Positions 51,023 through 58,640 of a stretch of DNA of 64,000 bases are shown piece by piece. Source of the DNA: JACVRW01 sp963850205 (GTDB taxonomy: Bacteria > Actinomycetota > Thermoleophilia > Solirubrobacterales > Thermoleophilaceae); the NCBI GenBank assembly GCA_963850205.1, contig CAWKKJ010000011.1, forward strand, positions 186,001 through 250,000. Direction: 5' to 3'. The position numbers and the translations under genes are program-made. Each line of letters starts with the position of its first letter. Positions within the stretch are counted from its first letter, which is position 1. The notes beneath the pieces were generated by a model. The model searched no databases. It saw only the letters and a list, made by a program, of their open reading frames with translations, and had not been told where the DNA came from.

Positions 51023-51132
51023 CCGTCGTGGGTCCGCGGGTGTAACGGCGCCGTCGCGGTGTGACGGAAATTGCGACGACACAGCTCCCGGTCCCCTACC
51101 CAGCCCGACCCCGGCTGGAGCCGGAAGGTCCG

Positions 51133-51389
51133 CTAGATCACCCGCGCGGAGTCGACCTCCTTGGCCAGATTCTCCTTGGGCAGAAGGGCCTGAAGCTCGC
51201 CGAAGCTCGTGGCGTCGGCGCCGTTGGCCTCGGCCTGCTCGCAGAAGTCGTTCCCGGCCGGCTTGTCTTGCGCGGCCTTCTTCTCTCCCGAGGGCGCCGG
51301 GGTCGAGAGGCATCGTCGTCCGAGCCGCCGCAGGCGCCCAGCAGCAGCAGACAGGCGATGCCCGCCGCGAGCGGGCGCAGCCGCGCCAG
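51133..51389 (-). pseudogene. Small lipoprotein, frameshifted, possible CTG start
   Basis: Directly after the RNase J stop the same frame continues with CTG and encodes LARLRPLAAGIACLLLLGAC, a lipoprotein signal with lipobox LLGAC, then GGSDDDAS. The frame must change near 51306-51312 to read APSGEKKAAQDKPAGNDFCE, ending LAKEVDSARVI-stop at 51133; without the shift an Arg-rich nonsense tail results. No ATG, GTG or TTG precedes the signal; GGAGG stands 5 nt before the CTG. Probably a decayed gene with a lost start, or an assembly error. Confidence 0.55.
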
Positions 51390-53054
51390 CTAGACCTCCA
51401 CCACCACCGGCAGCACCATCGGGCGCCGCCGCATGCGCTCGTACACGAACGCCGCGATGTCGTCGTGGAGATGGTCCTGGAGCAGGTCGATCTCCCTGAT
51501 CTGCTCCTCGGCCGAGCGGGCCAGCGAATCGTCGACGGCGTTGCGGAGGTCCTCCAGGAGGCCGTTGCTCTCCTCGACGAAGGGCACCCCGCGGAAGATG
51601 ATCTCGGGCGGCGCCACGGAGCGGCCGTCCTGCTCGGAGATGGTGGCCACGACGATGAAGATGCCGTCGGCGGAGAGCATCCGTCGGTCGCGGAGGGCCA
51701 CATCCTCGATGTCCCCCACGTCGACCCCGTCGACGAAGATCATCCCCGCCTGCTCCTCGGGGCCGAAGCGGGCCCCGCGGGCGTTGATCTCGAGCGGACG
51801 CCCGTTCTCGCCCCGGAAGATCGCCTCGGGGGGGATCCCCACAGCCTCCGCCAGGTCGCCGTGCAGCCGGAGCCGGCGGTGGTCGCCGTGGACGGGCATC
51901 ACGAACCGGGGCTTGGTGAGGTTCAGCATCAGCTTGAGCTCCTCCGCGTAGCCGTGGCCCGAGGCGTGAACCGGCACGTCGCGGGCGGTGAACACGGTCG
52001 CGCCCAGGCGGTAGATCCGGTCGATGGTCTCGTTCACGGCCCGCTCGTTCCCCGGGATCGGGGTCGCGGAGAAGATGACGGTGTCGCCCTCGTGCAGGTC
52101 CACGTTCGGGTGGTCTCCGTGGGCCATGCGCCGCAGCGCGGACAGCGGCTCGCCCTGGCTGCCGGTCGAGATCACCACCAGCCGCTCGTCGGGAAAGTCC
52201 TCGATCTCCCTGGCGCCCACCAGCATCCCCTCGGGAATGTCGATGTGGCCGAGCATCCGGCCGATGTTCACGTTCTTGCGCATCGACCGGCCCACCAGCG
52301 CGACCCGGCGGTCCAGCGCCGCGGCGGCGTCCACCACCTGCTGCACCCGGTGGATGTTGGAGGCAAAGCAGGTGACCACTATGCGGCCGGGACAGCGGGC
52401 GAAGACCTCGTTCAGTCGCGGCCCGACGCTCGACTCCGAGGGCGACATCCCGGAGCGGTCGGCGTTGGTGGAGTCCCCGCAGAGCAGCAGCAGCCCCTCC
52501 CGGCCCAGCTCCGCGAGCCGGGAGACGTCCGCCGGCACCCCGTCCACGGGCGTCTGGTCGAACTTGTAGTCCCCGCTGACCAGCATGGTGCCCAGCTCGC
52601 AGGTGAGCGCGACCGCGAAGGAGTCGGGGATGGAGTGGGCCATCTTCACCATCTCGAGGGCGAACGGTCCGGCCTCGAAGCTCTGACCGGCCAGCACATC
52701 CTCCACCGTGGCGTCGCGCAGCTTGTGCTCGTCGAGCTTCGAGCGGACCATGGCGGCGGTGAGCGGGCCGCCGTAGATCACCGGGTCGCGCCCCAGCTCG
52801 CGCAGCACGAACGGCAGCGCGCCCACGTGGTCCTCGTGGGCATGGGTGAGAACGATCGCGTCGATGTCGTCCGCGCGCTCACGCAGGTAGGTGAAGTCCG
52901 GCAGCACCAGATCGATGCCGAGCTGATCGGGCGCGGGGAACATCAGGCCGGTGTCCACCACCACGATCCGGCCGGCGTACTCGACGACCATCATGTTCTT
53001 GCCGATCTCGCCGAGCCCGCCGAGCGGCAGGACCCGCAGGCTGCCGGGGCTCAA
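51390..53054 (-). CDS. rnj: Ribonuclease J
   Basis: A 554-residue metallo-beta-lactamase/beta-CASP RNase with 5'-3' exo- and endonuclease activity. LPLGGLGEIGKNM, zinc motif HAHEDH (71-76), VSGDYKFDQTP, GDSTNADR, and HASGHGYAEELKLM are all present. TTG start in a TTGA overlap with dapA, so expression is tied to lysine synthesis; dapA-rnj pairs are common in actinobacteria. Confidence 0.96.
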   Translation of the reverse strand: MSPGSLRVLPLGGLGEIGKNMMVVEYAGRIVVVDTGLMFPAPDQLGIDLVLPDFTYLRERADDIDAIVLTHAHEDHVGALPFVLRELGRDPVIYGGPLTAAMVRSKLDEHKLRDATVEDVLAGQSFEAGPFALEMVKMAHSIPDSFAVALTCELGTMLVSGDYKFDQTPVDGVPADVSRLAELGREGLLLLCGDSTNADRSGMSPSESSVGPRLNEVFARCPGRIVVTCFASNIHRVQQVVDAAAALDRRVALVGRSMRKNVNIGRMLGHIDIPEGMLVGAREIEDFPDERLVVISTGSQGEPLSALRRMAHGDHPNVDLHEGDTVIFSATPIPGNERAVNETIDRIYRLGATVFTARDVPVHASGHGYAEELKLMLNLTKPRFVMPVHGDHRRLRLHGDLAEAVGIPPEAIFRGENGRPLEINARGARFGPEEQAGMIFVDGVDVGDIEDVALRDRRMLSADGIFIVVATISEQDGRSVAPPEIIFRGVPFVEESNGLLEDLRNAVDDSLARSAEEQIREIDLLQDHLHDDIAAFVYERMRRRPMVLPVVVEV

Positions 53055-53899
53055 ACCGCCGCCAGCAGGTTGTGCCGCTCGAGAGCCGCGCGGACGACCT
53101 CGCGCTCCTCCTCCGAGGCCTCCACCAGCGGCAGGCGCAAGCCCCCGGCGTCGTGGCCCGCCATGGCAAGCCCGGCCTTGAGCGGTATCGGGCTGGTGGT
53201 GACGAACAGCGCCTTGAAGAGGTCCCGGAGCGATTCGTGGATCTCACGCCGCTGGTCCGGCTCGTCGATCATGCGCCGCATCTCGGTGCCCACCAGGTGG
53301 GACGAGACGCAGATGCCGCCGGTGCCGCCCAGGTCGAGCACGTCGGCCAGCACGTCGTCGTTGCCGGCGAGCAGGTCGAGGCCGTCGATCGCGGCCAGGT
53401 CCTCGTAGCGGGCCTGCTTGACGGCGGCGACGTTCTCGATCTCAGCCAGCTCGGCCAGCTGCTCGTTGGAGATGTCGACAACGGAGCGGGACGGGATGTT
53501 GTAGACGATCACCGGGCGGTCGGTGGCGGCGGCCACGGTCTCGAAGTGGGCAGTGATCCCGCGCCGGTTGGGCTTGTTGTAGTAGGGGGTGACCACCAGC
53601 ACGGCGTCGACCCCGATCTCGGTGGCCAGCGCGGTCAGCTCGGCGCTGTGGCGGGTGTCGTAGGTCCCCGTGGCGGCGACCACGAACGCGTCGCCGCACT
53701 CGGCCACTCCCAGCTCCCACAGCCGGGCCTTCTCGTGGTCGGTGAGCGTCGCCCCCTCACCTGTGGTCGCGGCCAGGACGAGCCCGTCCGAGCCGTGCTC
53801 GAGCAGGTGGTGCATGAGGCGCACGGCCGCGTCCTCGTCGAGGTCGCCGTCCTGGTCGAACGGCGTGGCCATGGCGGTGAGAATGCCGCCGATGCTCAC
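53051..53899 (-). CDS. dapA: 4-hydroxy-tetrahydrodipicolinate synthase
   Basis: A 282-residue aldolase that condenses pyruvate with aspartate semialdehyde. TTGEGATLTDHEK (Thr pair), YNIPSRS (Tyr) and the Schiff-base Lys in VAAVKQARYED are present. GTG 53899 is chosen because TATCGT lies 7 nt upstream and SIGGILTAMATPF follows; GTG 53908 and 53938 are less likely. Confidence 0.95.
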   Translation of the reverse strand: MSIGGILTAMATPFDQDGDLDEDAAVRLMHHLLEHGSDGLVLAATTGEGATLTDHEKARLWELGVAECGDAFVVAATGTYDTRHSAELTALATEIGVDAVLVVTPYYNKPNRRGITAHFETVAAATDRPVIVYNIPSRSVVDISNEQLAELAEIENVAAVKQARYEDLAAIDGLDLLAGNDDVLADVLDLGGTGGICVSSHLVGTEMRRMIDEPDQRREIHESLRDLFKALFVTTSPIPLKAGLAMAGHDAGGLRLPLVEASEEEREVVRAALERHNLLAAV

Positions 53900-53906
53900 C
53901 GCGGGC

Positions 53907-53912
53907 ACGATA
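53907..53912 (-). promoter_or_regulatory. -10 element of dapA-rnj (leaderless)
   Basis: Minus-strand TATCGT, then 7 nt, then GTG 53899. Confidence 0.5.
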
Positions 53913-53955
53913 GCGCGCGCCCAGCCCTTCCGTAACACGGCCCGCTGATGGCAGA

Positions 53956-54393
53956 ATGGCCTCCCGCACCATGCAGAAGGAGCGTGATTACAGCCACCGC
54001 ACCACCGTCGAGAAGCTCGGCGTGAAGGAGGACGAGCGGATCGAGGTCAGCGGCGACGTGGGGCCGGGCCTGCGGCGTGACCTCAAGTCGGCGCTGGGCC
54101 GGGGCCTCGTGCGCTCGGGCGATCTCGACGGGGCGATCGTGCTGGTCGAGTCGGAGGCCGACGGCCAGGAGGCGCTGGCGCGCTACCGCGACCGCCTGCG
54201 GGACACGGGCTACCTCTGGCTGATCACGCGCAAGCGCGGTCACGAGCGCTACCTCAACCAGATGCTGCTGGTGCCGCACGCCAAGCTCCTGGGCCTGATC
54301 GACAACAAGACTTGCTCGATCGACGAGGAGCGGTCCGGCATCCGCTTCGTGATCCCCCGCTCCCTGCGCGGAAACAGTCGCTCGGCGGCCTGA
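53956..54393 (+). CDS. DUF3052-like small protein
   Basis: A 145-residue protein. DYSHRTTVEKLGVKEDERIEV at the N-terminus, DGAIVLVESEAD in the middle and DTGYLWLITRKRGHERYLNQ later match the arrangement of the actinobacterial DUF3052 family. No catalytic motif is known. ATG 53956 or ATG 53971 may be used. It is 4 bp before a glycosyltransferase gene, and divergent from dapA. Confidence 0.65.
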   Translation: MASRTMQKERDYSHRTTVEKLGVKEDERIEVSGDVGPGLRRDLKSALGRGLVRSGDLDGAIVLVESEADGQEALARYRDRLRDTGYLWLITRKRGHERYLNQMLLVPHAKLLGLIDNKTCSIDEERSGIRFVIPRSLRGNSRSAA

Positions 54394-54397
54394 GCCC

Positions 54398-55510
54398 GTG
54401 CGCATTCTCTACGGGGTCAACGGGGAGGGCATGGGGCACGCCACCCGTTCCTACGTGGTGATCGAGTCGCTCCTGGCGGCCGAGCACGACGTTCGGGTCG
54501 TTGCCTCGGGCGCCGCCTACAAGTTCCTGCAGGATCGCCTGCCCCGCGTGGACGAGATCCTCGGCCCGAGCTTCGCCATGGAGGACGGCGAGATCCGTCG
54601 CTGGGCCACCGTGCGCCAGAACCTCACCGCCGCCCCGCGCGAGCTGCCGGACACGCTCCACCACTGGATGGGGGTGATCGACGAGTGGCTTCCGGAGGTG
54701 GTGATCACCGACTTCGAGCCGCTGGCCGGCATCTACGCGCGCAGCAGCCGCACCCCGCTCGTATGCGTCGACAACATCCACATGCTCGACCGCTGCCGCC
54801 ACGACCGCGAGATCATCGGCAAGGAGCGGGACGAGTTCATGATCGCCAAGGCGGTGACCCGGGCGATGGTGCCCACGGCCGGTGACTACGTGGTGCTGAC
54901 CTTCTTCCGTCCCCCGATTGCCCGCGGCCGCACCACCCTGGTCCCGCCGATCCTGCGGCCCGAGATCGTGGCCTCGGTCGCCGAGCGCGGCGAGCACCTC
55001 CTGGTCTACTCCAGCGGAGAGCACGAACTGATGGAGGCCCTGCAGAAGACGGGGCTCCCCTGCAAGGTCTACGGGATGCGAGGCGGGCCGGCCGAGGACA
55101 CCGTGGAGGGCAACATCGAGTTCCGTCCCCGCTCCAACGAGGGCTTCATCGAAGACCTCCGCACCGCCCGCGCCATCGTCACCGGCGGCGGCTTCTCGTT
55201 GCTGAGCGAGGCGGTCTACCTGGGCAAGCCGGCGCTCTCGGTACCGCTTCAGGGCCAGTTCGAGCAGCTCATGAACGCCCGCTATCTCGAGCGAGAGCGC
55301 TTCGGCATGTGTGCCACCCATGTGACATCCGAGGTGCTGGACGCCTTCATCGGCCGGCTCGACGAGTTCGACGAGTCCCTGGCCGGCTACGAGCAGGAGG
55401 GCAACACGGTGGCCCTGGAGACGATCGCCGAGCAGGCCGCCGCCGCCGCGGCCGACACCCGCAAGGACCGCCGCAAGGCGCGGCGGTCGGCGCGCAGAGC
55501 GCCGCGCTGA
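54398..55510 (+). CDS. Glycosyltransferase, MJ1255/MurG-like fold
   Basis: A 370-residue GT-B enzyme. The start MRILYGVNGEGMGHATRS is the MJ1255-type signature for UDP-GlcNAc transferases. The nucleotide-sugar part has TGGGFSLLSEAVYLGKPALSVPLQGQFEQ. A basic Ala/Arg tail (about 340-370) could contact membrane or nucleic acid. GTG start. It is unclear whether the acceptor is a lipid, a protein or teichoic-type polymer. Confidence 0.85.
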   Translation: MRILYGVNGEGMGHATRSYVVIESLLAAEHDVRVVASGAAYKFLQDRLPRVDEILGPSFAMEDGEIRRWATVRQNLTAAPRELPDTLHHWMGVIDEWLPEVVITDFEPLAGIYARSSRTPLVCVDNIHMLDRCRHDREIIGKERDEFMIAKAVTRAMVPTAGDYVVLTFFRPPIARGRTTLVPPILRPEIVASVAERGEHLLVYSSGEHELMEALQKTGLPCKVYGMRGGPAEDTVEGNIEFRPRSNEGFIEDLRTARAIVTGGGFSLLSEAVYLGKPALSVPLQGQFEQLMNARYLERERFGMCATHVTSEVLDAFIGRLDEFDESLAGYEQEGNTVALETIAEQAAAAAADTRKDRRKARRSARRAPR

Positions 55511-55541
55511 GCTTCGACACCTTCCTGGTGCGGGCGCTCCT

Positions 55542-55561
55542 GGTCGGTGCGATCACCGACC
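55542..55561. terminator. Bidirectional hairpin between convergent genes
   Basis: GGTCGGTG (55542-55549), loop CGAT, CACCGACC (55554-55561): a perfect 8-bp stem. It lies 31 nt past the glycosyltransferase stop and overlaps the end of the VKOR gene. Confidence 0.55.
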
Positions 55562-55993
55562 GGCTGGGTGATCGAGCCTGGTGGCCGGGTCGAGCAGCGC
55601 CCGAGCCGCCGTCGCCAGCGCCAGCCCGGTCATCAGGATCGCGCTGACCACGCACCACTGGCAGATCGCCTCGATCTCCACCAGCTCGACCCAGGTGAGG
55701 TAGGCGCTGAAGCCGAAGCCCACCAGCGCCAGCAGCGCCCCGGCGAAGCGGCCCGGATCGCCGGGGACCGCCAGGGACCCGAGGATCAGGCCATACCCGA
55801 TCAGGCCGAGCAGGGCCACCGGCACCCCGGCCAGTTCCGCGTAGCTCGAGGTCTGCACCCGCTCGCAGCCGCCTCCCCCGCCGGCGCAGACCGGCTCGAT
55901 GCCCGCGTAGTGCACGTAGGTCAGATAGCCCGCGACCGCGAGCCCCGCCAGGGCCAGCGCCGCGACCGCGCGCCGCAGCCGGCGCTCGGTCAT
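55553..55993 (-). CDS. Vitamin K epoxide reductase (VKOR) homologue
   Basis: A 146-residue membrane protein with four helices. The loop Cys pair is in PVCAGGGGGCERVQTSSYAEL and the active-site CXXC in AICQWCVVS (third to fourth helix). Bacterial VKOR replaces DsbB and re-oxidises DsbA using quinone. The DsbA-like gene directly upstream overlaps it by 4 bp (ATGA), which fits this role closely. Confidence 0.94.
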   Translation of the reverse strand: MTERRLRRAVAALALAGLAVAGYLTYVHYAGIEPVCAGGGGGCERVQTSSYAELAGVPVALLGLIGYGLILGSLAVPGDPGRFAGALLALVGFGFSAYLTWVELVEIEAICQWCVVSAILMTGLALATAARALLDPATRLDHPAGR

Positions 55994-56712
55994 TCGCCGA
56001 TGAGCGCCTGGTCCAGGGCGGTGGTCACGGTCTGGGCGTCCAGCGCCTGGAGCGGCAGCGGCTCCGGGGGCGCGGCGCCTTGACGCAGCAGGAAGGAGGG
56101 CGTCGACTCCACGCCCAGGGCGGTGGCCTGCGCTTGCGCCTGGCGCAGCTGCCGCGCCACCGCCGGCGAATCGCGGTCCGCGAAGGCCTGGGGCACGTCC
56201 AGGCCGGGCGTCTGCCGGGCCACCCCGCGCAGGAAGGCATCGGTGGCGTAGCCCGAGTTCTCGGCTCCCTGCTCGGCGAAGAAGAGGTCGCTGAACTGCC
56301 ACATCAGGTCCTGCTGCGCCGCAGCCGCGGCGAGCTGAGCGGCCCGCTCGGAGTCCGGGCCGATGAAGCTGAGCAGCTGGAGCTCGAGCCGGACCCGCCC
56401 GCTTCGCACGTAGCGCTCGATCACCGCCGGCAGCGCCTCGCGCGTGTACTCGGCGCAGAACGGGCATTGCAGGTCGGCGAACTCGATCAGCGTCGCCGGC
56501 GCATCGGGGTCGCCGAGCGAGACGCCGTTCTGCGGAATGCCCTCGAAGCGCGAGCCGACGTCGGTGGCCTGTCCGGCCTGCCCGTTCGCGGCGGGCGCGC
56601 CACCGTCTCCCGCGGGCTCGTCCTCCCCGCCCTGGCTGACCGCGATGGCCACGGCCACCACGACCACGGCGGCCAGGGCGGCGCCGCCCAGCAGCAGGGC
56701 CCTGCTTCTCAC
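55990..56712 (-). CDS. DsbA-family thiol oxidoreductase, membrane-anchored
   Basis: A 240-residue protein. One N-terminal transmembrane helix (about 5-25), a Gly/Asp-rich linker and a thioredoxin fold with CPFC in FADLQCPFCAEYTREALPAV. A helical insertion follows and the cis-Pro is in GVESTPSFLL. It introduces disulfides into exported proteins and is probably re-oxidised by the VKOR encoded next. GTG start overlaps the dapB stop. Confidence 0.93.
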   Translation of the reverse strand: MRSRALLLGGAALAAVVVVAVAIAVSQGGEDEPAGDGGAPAANGQAGQATDVGSRFEGIPQNGVSLGDPDAPATLIEFADLQCPFCAEYTREALPAVIERYVRSGRVRLELQLLSFIGPDSERAAQLAAAAAQQDLMWQFSDLFFAEQGAENSGYATDAFLRGVARQTPGLDVPQAFADRDSPAVARQLRQAQAQATALGVESTPSFLLRQGAAPPEPLPLQALDAQTVTTALDQALIGE

Positions 56713-57365
56713 AACAGGTGCTCGAGGCCGACCGTGGGCGAGCGCTCGAGCGTCGGGACGCGGCGCACCGCCAGCAGGACACCGGGCATGAACGATTCGC
56801 GGGCCACGGAGTCGTGGCGGATGGTGAGCGTCTGGCCGGGCCCGCCGAAGACCACCTCCTGGTGGGCCACCAGGCCGGGCAGCCGCAGGGAGTGGATCGG
56901 CTCGTGGACGTTGCCGCCCGCGGCCCGCACCAGATCGGCGGTGCGCTTGGCCGTCCCGGAGGGCGCGTCGACCTTCTGATCGTGGTGCAGCTCGACGATC
57001 TCGCACTCGGGCATGTGCTGGGCCGCCCGCTGGGCCAGCTCCATCATGAGCACGGCGCCGATCGCGAAGTTCGGGGCCACGAAGAGGTTGGCCGTGCCCA
57101 CCCCGGCCAGCTCGCCGAAGTCGGCGCCGGTGGTGCCCACCACGCAGTGCACCCCGGCCTCCAGGCACTCGCGGGCGTTGGCGACGGCGGAGTCGGGCAC
57201 CGAGAAGTCGACCAGCACGTCGGCGTCGCCGAGGACGTCCACCAGGGCGGTGTCCAGAAGCGGGTCGGCGCGGCCGACGAGCGCCATGTCGTCCTCCGCG
57301 TTCACCGCCGCGCACACGGTCTCTCCCATGCGCCCGGCGGCGCCGGAGACCGCGACGTTGATCAT
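56709..57365 (-). CDS. dapB: 4-hydroxy-tetrahydrodipicolinate reductase
   Basis: A 218-residue reductase, somewhat shorter than usual (240-270). NAD(P) motif GAAGRMG, VGTTGADF, APNFAIGAVLMM and the catalytic ELHHDQKVDAPSGTA are present. The loop between PSGTA and the last domain is shortened. Supplies tetrahydrodipicolinate to DapL. Starts in an ATGA overlap with the peptidase gene. Confidence 0.94.
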   Translation of the reverse strand: MINVAVSGAAGRMGETVCAAVNAEDDMALVGRADPLLDTALVDVLGDADVLVDFSVPDSAVANARECLEAGVHCVVGTTGADFGELAGVGTANLFVAPNFAIGAVLMMELAQRAAQHMPECEIVELHHDQKVDAPSGTAKRTADLVRAAGGNVHEPIHSLRLPGLVAHQEVVFGGPGQTLTIRHDSVARESFMPGVLLAVRRVPTLERSPTVGLEHLL

Positions 57366-58636
57366 GCCGCCAGAGCGGGTGTGACCGGGCTCAGCGCCGC
57401 TCGGAAGACGTCCTCGTCGGCGCCGACTCCGGCCGCCGACAGGCGCTCGGGCGCGTACAGCTCGTCGGCCAGCCCGGCCACGTCGTCCAGGGTCACCCCG
57501 TCGAGCGCGGCCAGCACCTCGTCCAGGCTCATCAGAGGCACTCCCATCAGCACGGCGCTGCCCAGCCGGTTCATACGCGCGAGCGTGGACTCCATGGACA
57601 GCACGGTCCGGCCCTTCACGTTCTCCCGGGCTCGCTCGAGCTCCTCCGGGGTCACACCCTCGGCGTGCACGCGGCGCAGCTCGGTGCCGATCACGTCCAT
57701 GGCCTGAGCCACGTTGTCGGGGCGGGTGCCCACGTACACCGCCACCTGCCCGGAATCGGCGTAATGGCCGGCGTAGGAGTAGACGGCGTAGGCCAGGCCG
57801 CGCTTCTCGCGCACCTCCTGGAACAGCCGCGACGAGGTCGACCCGCCGAGCACCGTGTCCAGGATGCGCAGCGCGAAGCGGCGGTCGTCGCCCCGCGGGA
57901 TGCCGGGCCCACCGACGCACAGGTGGTACTGCTCGGTCTCCTTGGCGTGGAAGCGCAGGGTGGGCTCTCCCCCCTGCGGCGCGCCGGGCTGGGACGGCAC
58001 CTGGCCGGTTCGGTCCATGGCCGCCTCGACCAGGCTGACGATCCGCTCGTGCTCGAGGTTGCCCGCAGCCGCCACCACCATGTTGCCGGGCACATAGCAC
58101 TGGTCGTGCCAGCCCGCGATCGAGGGCACGGGCACCGACGACACCACCTCGGCCCGACCGATGATCGGCCTTCCGAGCGGGTGGGCTCCGAAGATGGCCT
58201 CGGCCAGCACGTCGTGCACCTTGTCCTGGGGCTCGTCCTCGTACATCGCGATCTCCTCGATCACCACCTGGCGCTCGGAGTCGATGTCCGGGTAGGCCGG
58301 CCGCAGCACGATGTCCTGCAGCACGTCGAAGGCCCGCTCCAGATGCCCGTCGAGGAAGCGGGAGAAGACCGAGGTGGTCTCCTTGCCGGTGCCGGCGTTC
58401 ACCTCCGCTCCCATCGCGTCGAACGCCTCGTCGATCTCACGCGAGCTGAAGCGGTCGGTTCCCTTGAACAGCAGGTGCTCGAGGAAGTGCGTGAGGCCCT
58501 CCTGCTCGTGGGCCTCGTTGCGTGAGCCGGCCCGGATCCAGAAGCCGAGCGCGATCGAGCGCACCGAGGGCATTGCCTCGGTGACGACTCGTACGCCCGA
58601 GTCCAGGCTGGTAAGCCGGGCCGGCTCGGTGCTCAC
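57362..58636 (-). CDS. M16-family zinc peptidase
   Basis: A 424-residue pitrilysin-type peptidase. The inverted zinc motif HFLEH is at 50-54, with the distal Glu in VVIEEIAMYEDEPQDK. The second inactive half-domain (from about 220) has the RxxY-like region REKRGLAYAVYSY. It resembles mitochondrial processing peptidase beta. In many bacteria this gene follows pnp, as here (4 bp). GTG start. Confidence 0.93.
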   Translation of the reverse strand: MSTEPARLTSLDSGVRVVTEAMPSVRSIALGFWIRAGSRNEAHEQEGLTHFLEHLLFKGTDRFSSREIDEAFDAMGAEVNAGTGKETTSVFSRFLDGHLERAFDVLQDIVLRPAYPDIDSERQVVIEEIAMYEDEPQDKVHDVLAEAIFGAHPLGRPIIGRAEVVSSVPVPSIAGWHDQCYVPGNMVVAAAGNLEHERIVSLVEAAMDRTGQVPSQPGAPQGGEPTLRFHAKETEQYHLCVGGPGIPRGDDRRFALRILDTVLGGSTSSRLFQEVREKRGLAYAVYSYAGHYADSGQVAVYVGTRPDNVAQAMDVIGTELRRVHAEGVTPEELERARENVKGRTVLSMESTLARMNRLGSAVLMGVPLMSLDEVLAALDGVTLDDVAGLADELYAPERLSAAGVGADEDVFRAALSPVTPALAA

Positions 58637-58640
58637 TCGT

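Noticed and set aside
50976..53408. 810-codon open frame on the plus strand
   Set aside because: Antisense to rnj and dapA, both unmistakable; no domain in the translation.
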